A stretch of DNA of 40,000 bases from contig CM022670.1 of the NCBI GenBank assembly GCA_012295275.1, positions 2,940,835 through 2,980,834 of the forward strand, read 5' to 3'. This document shows positions 24,611 through 35,133 of the stretch, in pieces. A model generated the notes under the pieces. The model was not told the origin of the DNA, searched no databases, and worked only from the letters and a program-made list of their open reading frames with translations. The number at the start of each line of letters is the position of its first letter. The stretch's first letter is position 1. The stretch is from Chrysomallon squamiferum (lineage: Eukaryota > Mollusca > Gastropoda > Neomphalida > Peltospiridae). A program made the position numbers and the translations under genes.

Positions 24611-25230
24611 CTGATAAACATGTACAAAACAATATGATGGAAATTACAAGGAGCAAGTTACAATGCATTCAACACATTTTTAACGACAGATTATTTTGCG
24701 GTATTAAGAAATCACATAAAATATAGGAAATCTGCTGCTGTCACGTTTGATATACAAATTTTTCTTTTGTGATTATTTACTCCTTGCTACAGTCTGAAAG
24801 TGTTTCCAGAATGCTGAGATTGTGTAACAAATTGATAATAATAAATTAATTAAATATGTGTGCAAATGTGATAATTTCGTGAAAGCTAGATGTAAGATAA
24901 CGTTTCTTTAATATGTCGAATGGTGGGTTGATCAGTGACATTTTGTTGTTTATTTGTACTCGATCATGACTGAAAACAGCAGCCAGTAAAAAAAAAAAGC
25001 AGAAAATAGGATTTATCTGCACTGTTCAGCGTTGTGTTTTGTATGCTTCACTTGATACGTAGAACGTTAACCCGAATATATACGATACAAATATCAGTCT
25101 TTGTTGTATGTAGTTAGGTTCAAAGCGTAAACATATTTTAATTTTTATTATTTTCTTTTAATTTGTTTTTTATTTTTTAAGTATTATTATTATTTAAATT
25201 TCAGCATGTTTATCTGTGACAGAGGTAGAG

Positions 25231-25296
<66 letters not shown>

Positions 25297-26155
25297 CTCA
25301 AAAGCAAAATAGTTTGATGCATAGATAAATAGTAAGAAATACAGACATGTATGTCTGTTTATCTATCTATCTACCTGTATATTTATCAATATAGATAACA
25401 GTAAAAGTAGTAGTAGTAGCAGCAGCAGTAGTATATGTAGTAGTAAAATTTCATAGCTATTGTTGTAATATGACCAGCTTCTGAAGTAGTTGTTGCAATA
25501 ATATTAATATTAATAGTAGTACGAGTAAATAAAGCTGTATTGTAATAACTGTTACTATTTTTACGAAACAGAAGGGAAAAGGATACGCGAACAAAAGTAT
25601 CATTTTTTAATAAAGGTCTTAACGTTCTGTGTCTTTCTAAAGCCCATTATCAGCGTTTTATATACTGTATTGTGTGCGTTTCGTTTAATGCTTAGGAGAA
25701 AAAAGAGGCTTGGCGTGGTGATATTAAACTTATTAAAATCTGAAAAACTAACAGCCTGCGACAACGTCAAATAATCAAATGTGAAGTGACGTTACATGAA
25801 TTTTCCATTACTTTAACATGAAAAACTGAAATAAATATGAATATAATTGTGATAAACGAATTCAGGTATATTTAGAAACATGGTTTATTTTAATACTCAT
25901 TAATAACTGATCAGAATAAAATTAAATTTGTCACTAAAAAGACGGAACGAACTTAATACATACTTTTTATTTTTTTAATAAATAAACACACATACATAAC
26001 AATAAAGACACATCTGCACATATATACACACATGCGCACAAATAAACGCTATGAGGTCGGAAGCAAAATCTATATTTACGTACTGCGTTTGTTTTGATAC
26101 ATTATTTGATGTTTTCATTAATTGATTTTATATTCATATATATATATCAACTCAC
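24611..26155. other. Non-coding stretch upstream of INTU
   Basis: No coding exon was seen. It holds a GA run at about 25234-25293, a GTA/GCA trinucleotide stretch near 25405-25445 and AT-rich sequence. Confidence 0.5.
25234..25293 (+). repeat. (GA)n microsatellite
   Basis: 60 bp of GA. Confidence 0.95.
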
Positions 26156-26268
26156 CTTTTTCTTGTATCTTCAGCTAGACACAACAATATTATCCATTAT
26201 ATATTTCCAATAAGAAATCTTCAAAACAGGACATACTGGACTATCCAAGCTGTCATCCAACATTTTGA
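26156..26268 (-). other. Candidate spliced, probably non-coding exon
   Basis: On the minus strand a strong acceptor (TGTTTGTTTCAG) precedes 26268 and a strong donor (AAAAG|GTGAGT) follows 26156, bounding 113 nt. All three frames contain a stop. The longest is an ATG frame beginning MLDDSLDSPVCPVLK and ending in TGA shortly before the donor. It fits a 5' UTR exon better than a coding one. Confidence 0.35.
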
Positions 26269-26338
26269 CTGAAACAAACACACGTACATCTAATCTGCTC
26301 CACTGTCTATAGAGATTCTAACTCGGTTAGGTTGCAAA

Positions 26339-26489
26339 ATGCTTCGAATATGCAGGGCATTCTTATAAAGAACCTTGGGCTCGTCAGAAGAGTTACATTC
26401 ATTGATTCAGCAGTTATCTTGGAGTGGACCTGAGAATTTATCATGCGTACTGTCTAAATGTGGAGTACAAAGCGAGTTTCAGCAATATG
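26339..26489 (+). pseudogene. Candidate first exon with an in-frame stop (unidentified)
   Basis: ATG at 26339 gives MLRICRAFL, then TAA at 26366-26368. The same frame then stays open as RTLGSSEELHSLIQQLSWSG and GPENLSCVLSKCGVQSEF to a strong donor G|GTAAGT at 26490. The start resembles a mitochondrial targeting peptide, and the base composition is less AT-rich than the surroundings. I do not recognise the protein and found no downstream exon in the window. It may be a broken exon, a leader exon or chance. Confidence 0.3.
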
Positions 26490-26841
26490 GTAAGTAGCTA
26501 CATTCCACGAGTAACGCCGAACGTCTGTAAACCAATGTTGTTCAAATACAACTGTCATTTGTTACGCTACATTCAGATATGTATATATATCTTTGTTAGC
26601 TTACAAAATGCCGATTTCGGTTTACCCGAAGCGTGCAGTGATATCACTTATTACCGGGATATGGACTGAGGTGTGAAGTATTTCCATCTGATCTGATTTA
26701 CAAGAGGCGAGGTATGAGAGTTTAGGTGTAAGTACACACACTGAACGGAATGAAATATAACTTTCACATTGTGTTAGCACGTACGTTGGACGTCGGTGAC
26801 AAGTGCAGCGTGGAAGACTTTCACACACTTTAGTGTAACAA

Positions 26842-27057
26842 CAATAATAATAATAACAACAACAACAAAAACAGCAACAATAATAAAAACTAAAAACAAC
26901 AACTACAATAATAATAACAAGAATAGTAATAATAACAATAACGGTAACAACGAAATAGTAATAATAATAATAACAATAACAGTGACGATAATAACAACAA
27001 CAACAGTAATAATAATAGTAGTAGTAGCAATAACAGTAACAACAACAACAACAATAA
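26842..27057 (+). repeat. Imperfect AAT/AAC trinucleotide array
   Basis: About 215 bp of mixed AAT, AAC, AGT and ACA triplets. Its translation (Asn/Thr/Ile runs) is repeat-derived, not a gene. Confidence 0.9.
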
Positions 27058-27347
27058 AAGGAATGAAAGACTGTTTAAGACATTAAAACACTTTTGTACA
27101 CAATAATTATATTACTACAAATATTTGCTATTACTACTACTATTACGTACTATTACTATGAATTACAAGAAGCAGATAAAACATACAGTCATATTTCTTG
27201 AATAATCTTTGAGAGAGAATGCATTAACGATTCAGATATTATTATATCTGTCTATCTATCTATCTATCTCTGTCTATCTGTCTGTCTATATTCTTTATCT
27301 TTAAGCTAACTGATTAATAAAAAATTAATAATAAATAAATTACTTAC

Positions 27348-27407
27348 GTTTTTGTTTATATAAATAATATCAGGCTCTTTAATGTCTGTCCACAATCGTG
27401 AATCTTG
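27348..27407 (-). other. Candidate 60-nt exon
   Basis: On the minus strand an acceptor CACTTTTTAG precedes 27407 and a perfect donor AAC|GTAAGT follows 27348. The exon is open in phase 0: QDSRLWTDIKEPDIIYINKN. It follows another phase-0 candidate exon at 27747-27697, and the two join in frame. The protein is not recognised. Confidence 0.35.
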
Positions 27408-27696
27408 CTAAAAAGTGAAAAAATTAAAAAAATATATATTAAAAAATATTTTAAAAAACCCCAGAAATACAATAAAAACAAATAAAAAATCTTAATTTTT
27501 CACAATTCAGTTCAGTATTTATGTGCATGTGTACACTGAGGAGGTCTGCACTTTCATCGTAAATGGTCTTGTGATAATTTGTATTTTATAATATTCTTAC
27601 TATTAATATGCGACAAAACAGAGAACCATTTGTTTAACGTGAACATTTTTTTTTTTTTTAACGATCACTACTAACTTCAGCATGGCTTAGACTTAC

Positions 27697-27747
27697 CCTA
27701 AACTTGTCCAGACAAATATGAAAGACTGGAATACTAGGAAATAGAAT
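27697..27747 (-). other. Candidate 51-nt exon
   Basis: On the minus strand an acceptor TTTGCTTTTAG precedes 27747 and a perfect donor AGG|GTAAGT follows 27697. The exon is open in phase 0: ILFPSIPVFHICLDKFR. It is compatible with splicing to 27407-27348. Not recognised. Confidence 0.35.
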
Positions 27748-28172
27748 CTAAAAGCAAATAAAAATTCGAGAGCGAAGACAGTTCGTGCGACGATAGAGGA
27801 TTATAAGTTAAGTAGGATTAACAAAGCAGAGGCATCATGCAACGGTTCAAATGACAAAAACAGACGAAGTATATCAGCTTCACTGGAATGTTCATCTTCT
27901 GACACTATCGTTGTTTGAGTGCTTGTGTTTAAATTTGAACATTTTAATTAGAATTCATAACATTAAAACTTAACCAGTGCGTTGCTTTTATTCCTGTGAC
28001 TTGAAAACAATATTCCATCATTTTTATAGGGATGTTATCTGAAATTTGTTTTCTTTTAATAGAAACATTTCTCACAGGGGTGTCATATATTTAGAAATGC
28101 TTGTAAATTGTTATTAAAAATTCACTATAGGTTGACAGTAAATAATTAATTACTTTCAAAATGTAGCATAAA

Positions 28173-28734
28173 CTACCTATTTACCCAAACTTTTTCCATA
28201 TCAACATTATACCCTAAATTTCTCCAAAATGTTAAAGATGTAGGTTTTTCAAAATATTTGTCAACTAATATAGTATAACAAAATTTAGAAGTAGGTGTTA
28301 TTATCTTATTTCCATTTCTAAAAGATAACAGATTTTCAAAAGACATTTCAACTTCTATTATATTTCTCCATTCTTGTGGTGTAGCTTGTACATCTTTGTA
28401 ATGCTTTTTTCTTTAATTTTTGAAAATTTCATATATCACTTCAGTAATGACTTGACTTGGTAAGAATCCTGTGCAATAACAATAAATAATGTCAAAAAGT
28501 GTACATACACCAAATTTAATATATATACCATATTTGATTAATTTATTATTTAACCTTACTGAATCATTATTAAACAATGGTTGCATAAGTATTTGTTCTA
28601 TTGTGGTCGGCTGAAGTCTTCCATTTTCACTTACCTTGTTAAAACGCTAATAACAGTTCATCATAAACTGGAGGTAGTGAACATAAATCACGCTTGTCAT
28701 GTTTCATTATAAACACATTTTCTTTCTGCTGCAT
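28173..28734 (-). mobile_element. Decayed LINE retrotransposon ORF2 fragment
   Basis: Three overlapping frames on the minus strand together resemble the region after the reverse transcriptase thumb in non-LTR retrotransposon ORF2. They are 28734-28639 (ending LCSLPPVYDELLLAF), about 28640-28413 (PTTIEQILMQPLFNND, then GFLPSQVI) and about 28408-28173 (QEWRNII, TPTSKFCY, then SLTFWRNLGYNVDMEKVWVN). The known pattern is LPPFY.ELL, P.T..EIL.QPLF.N, GFLP...I, IP.EW, SK..Y..L and W...VW in that order. Two frameshifts, and no RT catalytic part nearby, make it a dead fragment. The LINE clade is not assigned. Confidence 0.7.
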
Positions 28735-29304
28735 GTTGTTTCTGCTGCGGACACGCCCACTGACCTGCCAGCTTGCTCTGATTAGCACGTAAGTTAATTT
28801 TTTTCACAGATTCAAGGTTCAAGTTGCATGTTACTGTATTGTAAAACAATATAAGTAAGTCTTTTTTTAATCATTTTAATCAAAATGCTTGTCTTTTGAA
28901 GTCAGTATTTGGGAAATTAAGATCTCCGTTTCAAGTTACTGTGTTATATTTTATTTATAATATTTTCATTCCATAAAAAATCTAAGATTTATTTGGTTTA
29001 TTTTATTTCTGCCTATTTTGGAATCACTTGTACATTTAAAATATACCACAATTCGTGACAAAAAAAGTGTACTGAAAACTACAGACGTATCATGTAATGT
29101 TTATTGAGGCATTTTCCACAGATTCAAAATGTTTTCCATTTTATTTAATTTCTCTTGCCAGTTATAAGTGTCATACACTTCTCTGTTTGGTCCGAAAAAA
29201 AAACAAAAAAAAACGCCTAGCTATATCTATGTTTGTTTTACAAAGAAAGAGAGAAAAACAACAACAACAACAACACCAACAAAAATAAATAAAATAAAAT
29301 AAAT
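28735..29304. other. Spacer between the LINE relic and the tRNA cluster
   Basis: AT-rich with no coding signal. The part next to 29305 (A-rich on plus, T-runs on minus) supplies the RNA polymerase III terminator of the first tRNA. Confidence 0.5.
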
Positions 29305-29423
29305 TGTCAGAAGTGGGATTTGAACCCACGCCCACATTCGTGGACCAGAACACTCGTTCACGTTTAACACGTGAAGGTAACAAACCTTGAGTCTGGCGCC
29401 TTAGACCACTCGGCCATCCTGAC
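29305..29423 (-). tRNA. tRNA-Leu(CAA), copy 1, with 35-nt intron
   Basis: The 84-nt mature tRNA starts GTCAGGATGGCCGAGTGG (box A) and has the anticodon loop CTCAAGT with anticodon CAA. A long variable arm follows, then the T arm with GGTTCAAATCC (box B), and the acceptor end TTCTGAC plus discriminator A. A 35-nt intron sits after position 37, the canonical eukaryotic site. It contains a 6-bp hairpin (TTCACG/CGTGAA), and its 3' end GAGT can pair with ACTC of the anticodon loop. T-runs follow the 3' end as terminator. Confidence 0.95.
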
Positions 29424-29436
29424 ATGAGTATCATTG

Positions 29437-29450
29437 TCAAATATATATTA
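29437..29450 (-). promoter_or_regulatory. TATA-like upstream element of tRNA-Leu copy 1
   Basis: TAATATATATTTGA on the minus strand, positions -27 to -14 relative to the tRNA 5' end. The same 14-mer occurs at -26 to -13 and -27 to -14 of the other two intact copies, while the bases between it and the gene differ. Confidence 0.6.
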
Positions 29451-29983
29451 TTTGGTTATAACCGCGTTAATAACAATGATGCGTAAATTGTGGAAACATT
29501 ATTATATCATTAATTGTTCTGAGGGTTCGTCTGTTAAGAAGACATTCAATAAATAAATAAATAAAGAAGTAGAAATTAACGGACAGAAAAATATTGTCAG
29601 TAGTGGAATTATTTCACTATTTTCTGTATTCCCATGATGAAAACTCCATAAATTTGTTTACATTTCAAAAAGAAATAATCAAGAAAAGAAAAACAACAAC
29701 AAAATATATGTATATAAATTAGTTGGATTTGAACTGTTTCAGGGCTTTCCTACGTTATTCAACTATTGGATATTGCTGAAGTACTAGTGTTCATCTAATT
29801 CTGTTTTAATAAATAATTTGGTTACTGTTCCAATTAATAATTAAAAAAAAAATGTTAAATTTTTCTGCGACACTGCTACTGCTGCAGCAACTTCTACAAC
29901 TTCAACTACTTCTAATATTAATACTAATAAGAATAAGAATTTTAATAATTTGCAGCAAAAAAAAAAAAAAAAAAAAAAAAAAG

Positions 29984-30067
29984 TGTCTAAAGTGGGATTT
30001 GAACCCACGCCCACATTCACATTTAACACCTTGAGTCTGACACCTTAGACCATTCGTCCATCTTGAC
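29984..30067 (-). pseudogene. tRNA-Leu(CAA) pseudogene
   Basis: 84 nt related to the neighbouring tRNA-Leu genes. The T arm with GGTTCAAATCC is intact and CTCAAG is still present. Box A is altered (TGGACGAATGG), the acceptor stem has an A-A mismatch, and sequence from the intron (GTTAAATGTGAA) remains where the 3' anticodon stem and part of the variable arm should be. The anticodon stem cannot form. It looks like an internal deletion of an intron-containing copy. The upstream TATA-like element is missing, and a 26-nt T run follows its 3' end. Confidence 0.85.
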
Positions 30068-30426
30068 ATACACATTTTTACAAGATTATAAATAAAAACG
30101 ACATCATACATCTTGATTGAGAATAATTATTACATAATAGAAACAAAAGTCGAAAAAAAAAAAAATAATAATAAACAAATAAAAAAATATAAAAAAATAA
30201 AATGATGAAAAAAAATAAAATAAAATCATAAAATATATAATTAAATATAATAATATATGAAAAACGAGAAAAAAATAAACAAAAACAAATCTTATTATTG
30301 ACAATTTAAAGCAATAATATGATAATATATATCTTAAAATTACAGAAATGCACTAAATTCTGTTGTATTAAACGCATATTATGTATAAAAATACAACAAC
30401 AACAAAAAATAATAAAATAAAAATAT
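30068..30426. other. AT-rich spacer between tRNA copies
   Basis: A-rich DNA with AAT/AAAT runs; its open frame on the minus strand is Phe/Ile/Tyr-rich repeat translation. The part next to 30427 supplies T-runs, a likely terminator for tRNA copy 2. Confidence 0.5.
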
Positions 30427-30541
30427 TGTCAGAAGTGGGATTTGAACCCACGCCCACATTCGTGGACCAGAACACTCGTTCACATTACATGAAGGCATTA
30501 TACCTTGAGTCTGGCGCCTTAGACCACTCGGCCATCCTGAC
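30427..30541 (-). tRNA. tRNA-Leu(CAA), copy 2, with 31-nt intron
   Basis: The mature sequence is identical to copy 1 (84 nt; anticodon CAA; boxes A and B intact; discriminator A). The intron is 31 nt and has diverged from that of copy 1, but keeps a shorter TTCA/TGAA hairpin and the 3' GAACGAGTG. T5 runs follow the 3' end. Confidence 0.95.
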
Positions 30542-30553
30542 ATAACTATAACG

Positions 30554-30567
30554 TCAAATATATATTA
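30554..30567 (-). promoter_or_regulatory. TATA-like upstream element of tRNA-Leu copy 2
   Basis: The same 14-mer, TAATATATATTTGA, at -26 to -13 of the tRNA 5' end. Confidence 0.6.
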
Positions 30568-30805
30568 CTAGACAGTAATAGCTATGGAAACTGCGTTATC
30601 AACAATGTTGATAATAACCGTTTTGCGTAACGGTAGGCACGCACTCACGTATATATGTAAGTAATTATTACAAATGATGTTTTATTAGAACTAACTTTGC
30701 ACAGTAAAATACGTAATGTATAAAATGTTATAATATTATTTGATATATAATTTTAATGGAAGGATAATTGGATTAATCAAAAAATTCCGCATGAAGAAAA
30801 TAAAT

Positions 30806-30855
<50 letters not shown>

Positions 30856-31429
30856 GTAAAACAAAATATTAAAAAAGAGAGAATTGTTTTTAATGACTTT
30901 TCAATGTTAATCATACAGAGAATTTCTGACAACATTCATGTAATAATAAGAGAATTTTCCGTGACTTCTGTAATCCATAATAAATATTTAATATATAAAT
31001 TTATTATATAATTTCTCGCTTTATTACAAACAACAGCAACAACACTACCGCCACCACAACGACAACAACAACAACAGCAACAACAACAAAAGTAAATAAA
31101 TAAATAATAGCTTTGGCAAATTACTGTCGGTTTCAGTTATTACAACATAATTTCGTTCGACATTAAATACAGGGGCCATAAATCTAATGCCTCTACTTCG
31201 CCTTAGATTTTAAGAGTTACTTCCCTTATCGGTTTTCTTTCGTTTCATGACCTTCGTAAATAGATATTAATGAAAACTGCTGTTAAATTATTGTTAATAT
31301 AACGATGAAATGAAACGAAATACTAATATTTTCGTATCAACTAAAATGTGAGTGGGGAATATGTAATGAGAAGAACTGACGCATCATCATCATACACACA
31401 CATACACAGACAGACAAACCCACAGACAG

Positions 31430-31542
<113 letters not shown>

Positions 31543-32864
31543 TTCTTGAACAGAAATTGCACAGTAGTCTGGTATTATATAACTAACAGCATAAATCAAG
31601 ATTATGTTTTCAGTATGTAGATATAACTAAGCCCACTAATGTGACAGCAGATGAAATATCTCCGCTCTAAAAACCCGAAGGACTTAATACCAGCAGATAT
31701 ACGACCAGTTAGCATTTACCTAGATTACCGGTTCCAATCCAAACACGGGTAAATAATAAAAAGGCTGTTTCAAACGTTGGAGGTGATTTCTGAAATTAGC
31801 CATAAACTGAGTTGCGTGTGAAAACTGATTTCATGACTTTCTATTATAAGTGGATTTGAAAGAAGATAATAAAACCATTATGAATTTTTTATTATATATA
31901 ATGTGTATAGATACCTTCGTTCATTGAAAAATCCCAGCAAAGGATCTGGACAGCAGGCATATCAAATCTAAGAAAAACAAACTTTTGTCTGTCTGTCTTT
32001 ATTTATTTATTTATCTGTTAGTTTATTTGTTTGTTTATATTTTCGATTTATATAATTATTTATTTGTTTCTTTATCTAATATCTTTAATTTCATATGGAT
32101 AAAAAATATATATGTTTAAAAAAAATTGATATTCAAAAAGTTATTATTGTATTAATAGAGTGATAATTAATTAAATTGATCTTCTATCATTGTTTTATAA
32201 ACATTTAACATCCATTATTTTTTGGTAATACTGAGAATATGTTTTAATACTGCTACTGCTGCTACTGCTACTACTATTATCACTACCATCATCATCACCA
32301 TCGTCATCATGATCATTATTATTACTTCTACTAAATTCTGATTCATCCTTAAAACTGTGTCAGCTAGTACACAATCCCATATATTTATGCTTTAACCGAA
32401 AATAGACGTGTACAGAAGAACACAGGATGGAAAAAATGGAAGATGTTAAACAATATTAATTGTTTACCATTTAGCTCTTCTTAGAGACAACACGCTGCTT
32501 TTTCTAGTGCTGGACAAACCGCAAGAGCGATTACAAATTTGTCTAACCAGTTGACGTCCACGTTTTAGTTGTTTACAGGTAAGAAACACACACAATCACG
32601 CCCACACCTCACAAGCAGGCACGCGTTTTTGTTGGTGGGACCAGTAATACACATGTCATAATATTTGTAATTTGTTTTCAAGGTCGTCTGTTCCAAAAAA
32701 AAAAAAAAAAGTTCCAGAAGATTATTTTTAGAAGTGTTGGAAGAAACTTTTTTTTTTTGGACTGAGCTGACATAAATAAAAATAAAAATAAACTAATAAT
32801 AATAAAAATAAAAAACAACATTTCTTTCTGGTTTTCCATTTCATGATCCGTGTGGTTGAGAAAG

Positions 32865-32870
<6 letters not shown>

Positions 32871-32942
<72 letters not shown>
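32871..32942 (+). repeat. (GA)n microsatellite
   Basis: About 72 bp of pure GA. Confidence 0.97.
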
Positions 32943-32948
<6 letters not shown>

Positions 32949-33699
32949 CTGAACACATACTGTTTATAAATATACATAATTTGCTCATTGATTCGTTCGT
33001 TCGTTCGTTCCATCCTTCATTCTTTTGTTGATTCATTTATTCGTTCATTCATTTTCCCTTCAGTCTCTAATTAGCCGAATAAAAGCACGCTTTCATCTTT
33101 TTCTCATTTTACTTGAACGCTACACAAACAGTGGAGTTTAGGTTACTCGTGTCCGTTGGGGAGTTTTCAGTTTGTCACGTTTTGGAAGTGGCGTGGTTAC
33201 CTGAGCCGAGTCACAGAGGACTTTCTTTGAACAAAAACCACTTTGATGGACGCCTCCACGTGCAATTTGTAAAAAGACAACTCTCATGAAAGTACAAGTA
33301 TGCTAAGTGGGTTGTCTCCCATTGTTGATTCAAAATGGATGAAAAGGTACTCCAAATATTGAAAAACACATCGCTTCTTTTTCGTTTTCGTCTTCTCTTC
33401 TTCTTTGTATTTATAATTCTCGGAAATGTAAATATACATCTTTAATGAATAATGCAAATAAAAAGATTGTATTGTGCGAGAACCTGGTTGTGATATAGAA
33501 GAATATAACAAAAATGTCGGTTATTCAACAGTGGTAGAGTTAAATATCTACAATTTAAACAGAGAAATGAAATCTATATTAATGACCTAGATATTGATAT
33601 AAAGAAGATGTGTCTCACACAATAAAATATTTTTCCTTTGAACTCATACACAACGTATTCTTTCAGCAATAGTCTAGCCATATTACTGTTGTTGTTCTT

Positions 33700-34124
33700 A
33701 TTGCTTTTATTATTATTATTATTGTTGTTGTATTATTATTGTTATTATTGGTGGTGTTGTTGTTGTTGTTGTTGTTATAGTAGTAGTAGTAGTACTAATA
33801 ATAGTAATAATTGTAATAGTAGGAGAAGTAGCGGTGGAAGTAGTAGTAGTGATAGTAGTAGTAGCAATAACAGTAGTAGCGGTAGTAGTAGCAATGGTGG
33901 TGGTAGTAGTGATAGTAATGGTGGTAATAGTAGAAATGGTGGTGGTAGTAGTAGTGGTGGTAGTAGTAGTGGTGGTAGTCGTAGTGGTGGTAGTAGTAGT
34001 GGTGGTAGTAGTAGTGGTGGTGGTACAATCAGCAATATTATTAGTGTGTGTGGTGGTAACGATAGTAATAATTAAGGTTAATATTTTTTGCTATATCTAT
34101 TAGGTACTACTTTCATTATGACAT

Positions 34125-34186
<62 letters not shown>

Positions 34187-34203
34187 ACTAATAATAATAA
34201 CAA
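33700..34203 (+). repeat. Compound trinucleotide array (TTA/GTT, then TAG/TGG, then CTA/CTG)
   Basis: Roughly 500 bp of drifting triplets. TTA and GTT come first (33700-33778), then AGT/GGT with scattered substitutions (33779-34025). After a short gap CTA becomes CTG (34120-34203). All the long open frames across it (Ser/Gly, Val, Leu/Pro, Tyr/His) are repeat translations. Confidence 0.9.
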
Positions 34204-34408
34204 AGCACACATATTTCTCATTTTTGTAATGTTACCTTCTCAGATTGCGATATTACAATAACAAAATAATAATAATTATTATAATAATAATAAAAATTAA
34301 TACACAAATATTAATATAGATTATATTACTAAGAAATTATATTTTAGTTATTATAATTTTCATGCTGATATTATAAAGACAATAAAAATATAATAAAATA
34401 AAAATATT

Positions 34409-34527
34409 TGTCAGAAGTGGGATTTGAACCCACGCCCACATTCGTGGACCAGAACACTCGTTCACGTTTAACACGTGAAGATAACAAACCTTGAGTCTGG
34501 CGCCTTAGACCACTCGGCCATCCTGAC
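34409..34527 (-). tRNA. tRNA-Leu(CAA), copy 3, with 35-nt intron
   Basis: The mature sequence is identical to copies 1 and 2. The 35-nt intron differs from copy 1 at one visible base (C to T, minus strand) and keeps the TTCACG/CGTGAA hairpin. T-runs follow the 3' end. It lies about 3.9 kb from copy 2, in the same orientation. Confidence 0.95.
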
Positions 34528-34540
34528 ATGAAGAGTGCAA

Positions 34541-34554
34541 TCAAATATATATTA
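34541..34554 (-). promoter_or_regulatory. TATA-like upstream element of tRNA-Leu copy 3
   Basis: The same 14-mer, TAATATATATTTGA, at -27 to -14 of the tRNA 5' end. Confidence 0.6.
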
Positions 34555-35069
34555 CTTGATGATAAGTGTAGCAGCAGCCATTATGGCAGAAGTGAAGGAT
34601 GAAATGACAGTGATATAATTATTAGTAACAGTAGAAGTAATAATAGTAGTAGTAGTAGTAAAAATAATAGTTTTTGGTAGAAATAGCGATAACAATAAGA
34701 GTTGTTGAAAGAGAAGTAATAACTATAGAAGTAGCAGTAATAGATTAGTAGTAATATAAGCAGCGGTATGAAAGAATGAATGAATGAATGAATGAATAAC
34801 AATAACTGCAAATGTGGTTGTAGATTTTTCCTCTTGGAATAGATTCTTCAGAAATGATCGCTTCAGTCATATTTACTGAAGACAGTTGCAAGATGTGAAT
34901 AGAGTTCTTAGAGACTTGAAATATGATCACAATAAATGAAAAACGAAACGTTTGATTTCTATAATACCAGATATTCATACATCGTCCACTTTCGTGGTGA
35001 ATACGTCGAGTTAAAGCGATCCTTCTCTTGTCAAAATGCGATAGTCCGCCATGTTTACCCACTTTGCCT
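34555..35069. other. Intergenic DNA upstream of tRNA copy 3
   Basis: Mixed GTA/AAT triplets at about 34615-34750 and a GAAT run near 34773-34797, followed by unique sequence without a coding signal. Confidence 0.5.
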
Positions 35070-35133
35070 CACCTGCCCAGGTGGGGGTGAGCGTGTTTAC
35101 CTAAGTGACAAGGTGCTGTGTTCGAATGTCTGA
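35070..35133 (+). mobile_element. tRNA-derived SINE head (fragment)
   Basis: The segment has a box A-like GGTGAGCGTGTTTACC and, about 35 nt on, a box B-like GTGTTCGAATGTC (consensus GGTTCGANTCC), joined by CTAAGTGACAAGGTGCT. Many animal tRNA-like SINEs have this order and spacing (AGCGTGCTCGCCT...AAGGTGCTGGGTTCGAATC). It does not fold as an intact tRNA. No target-site duplication or tail was identified. Confidence 0.4.

Noticed and set aside
31715-31745. GGTTCCAATCC, similar to a tRNA box B
   Set aside because: One mismatch at a key position, and no convincing box A or stem partners upstream.
33638-34103. Ser/Gly, poly-Val and Leu/Pro-rich frames up to 145 residues
   Set aside because: Open only because of period-3 repeats; no non-repeat domain and no splice context.
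34745-35133. Frames of 105 residues (minus) and 65 residues (plus)
   Set aside because: No family motif or plausible splice structure; the plus frame overlaps the SINE-like segment.
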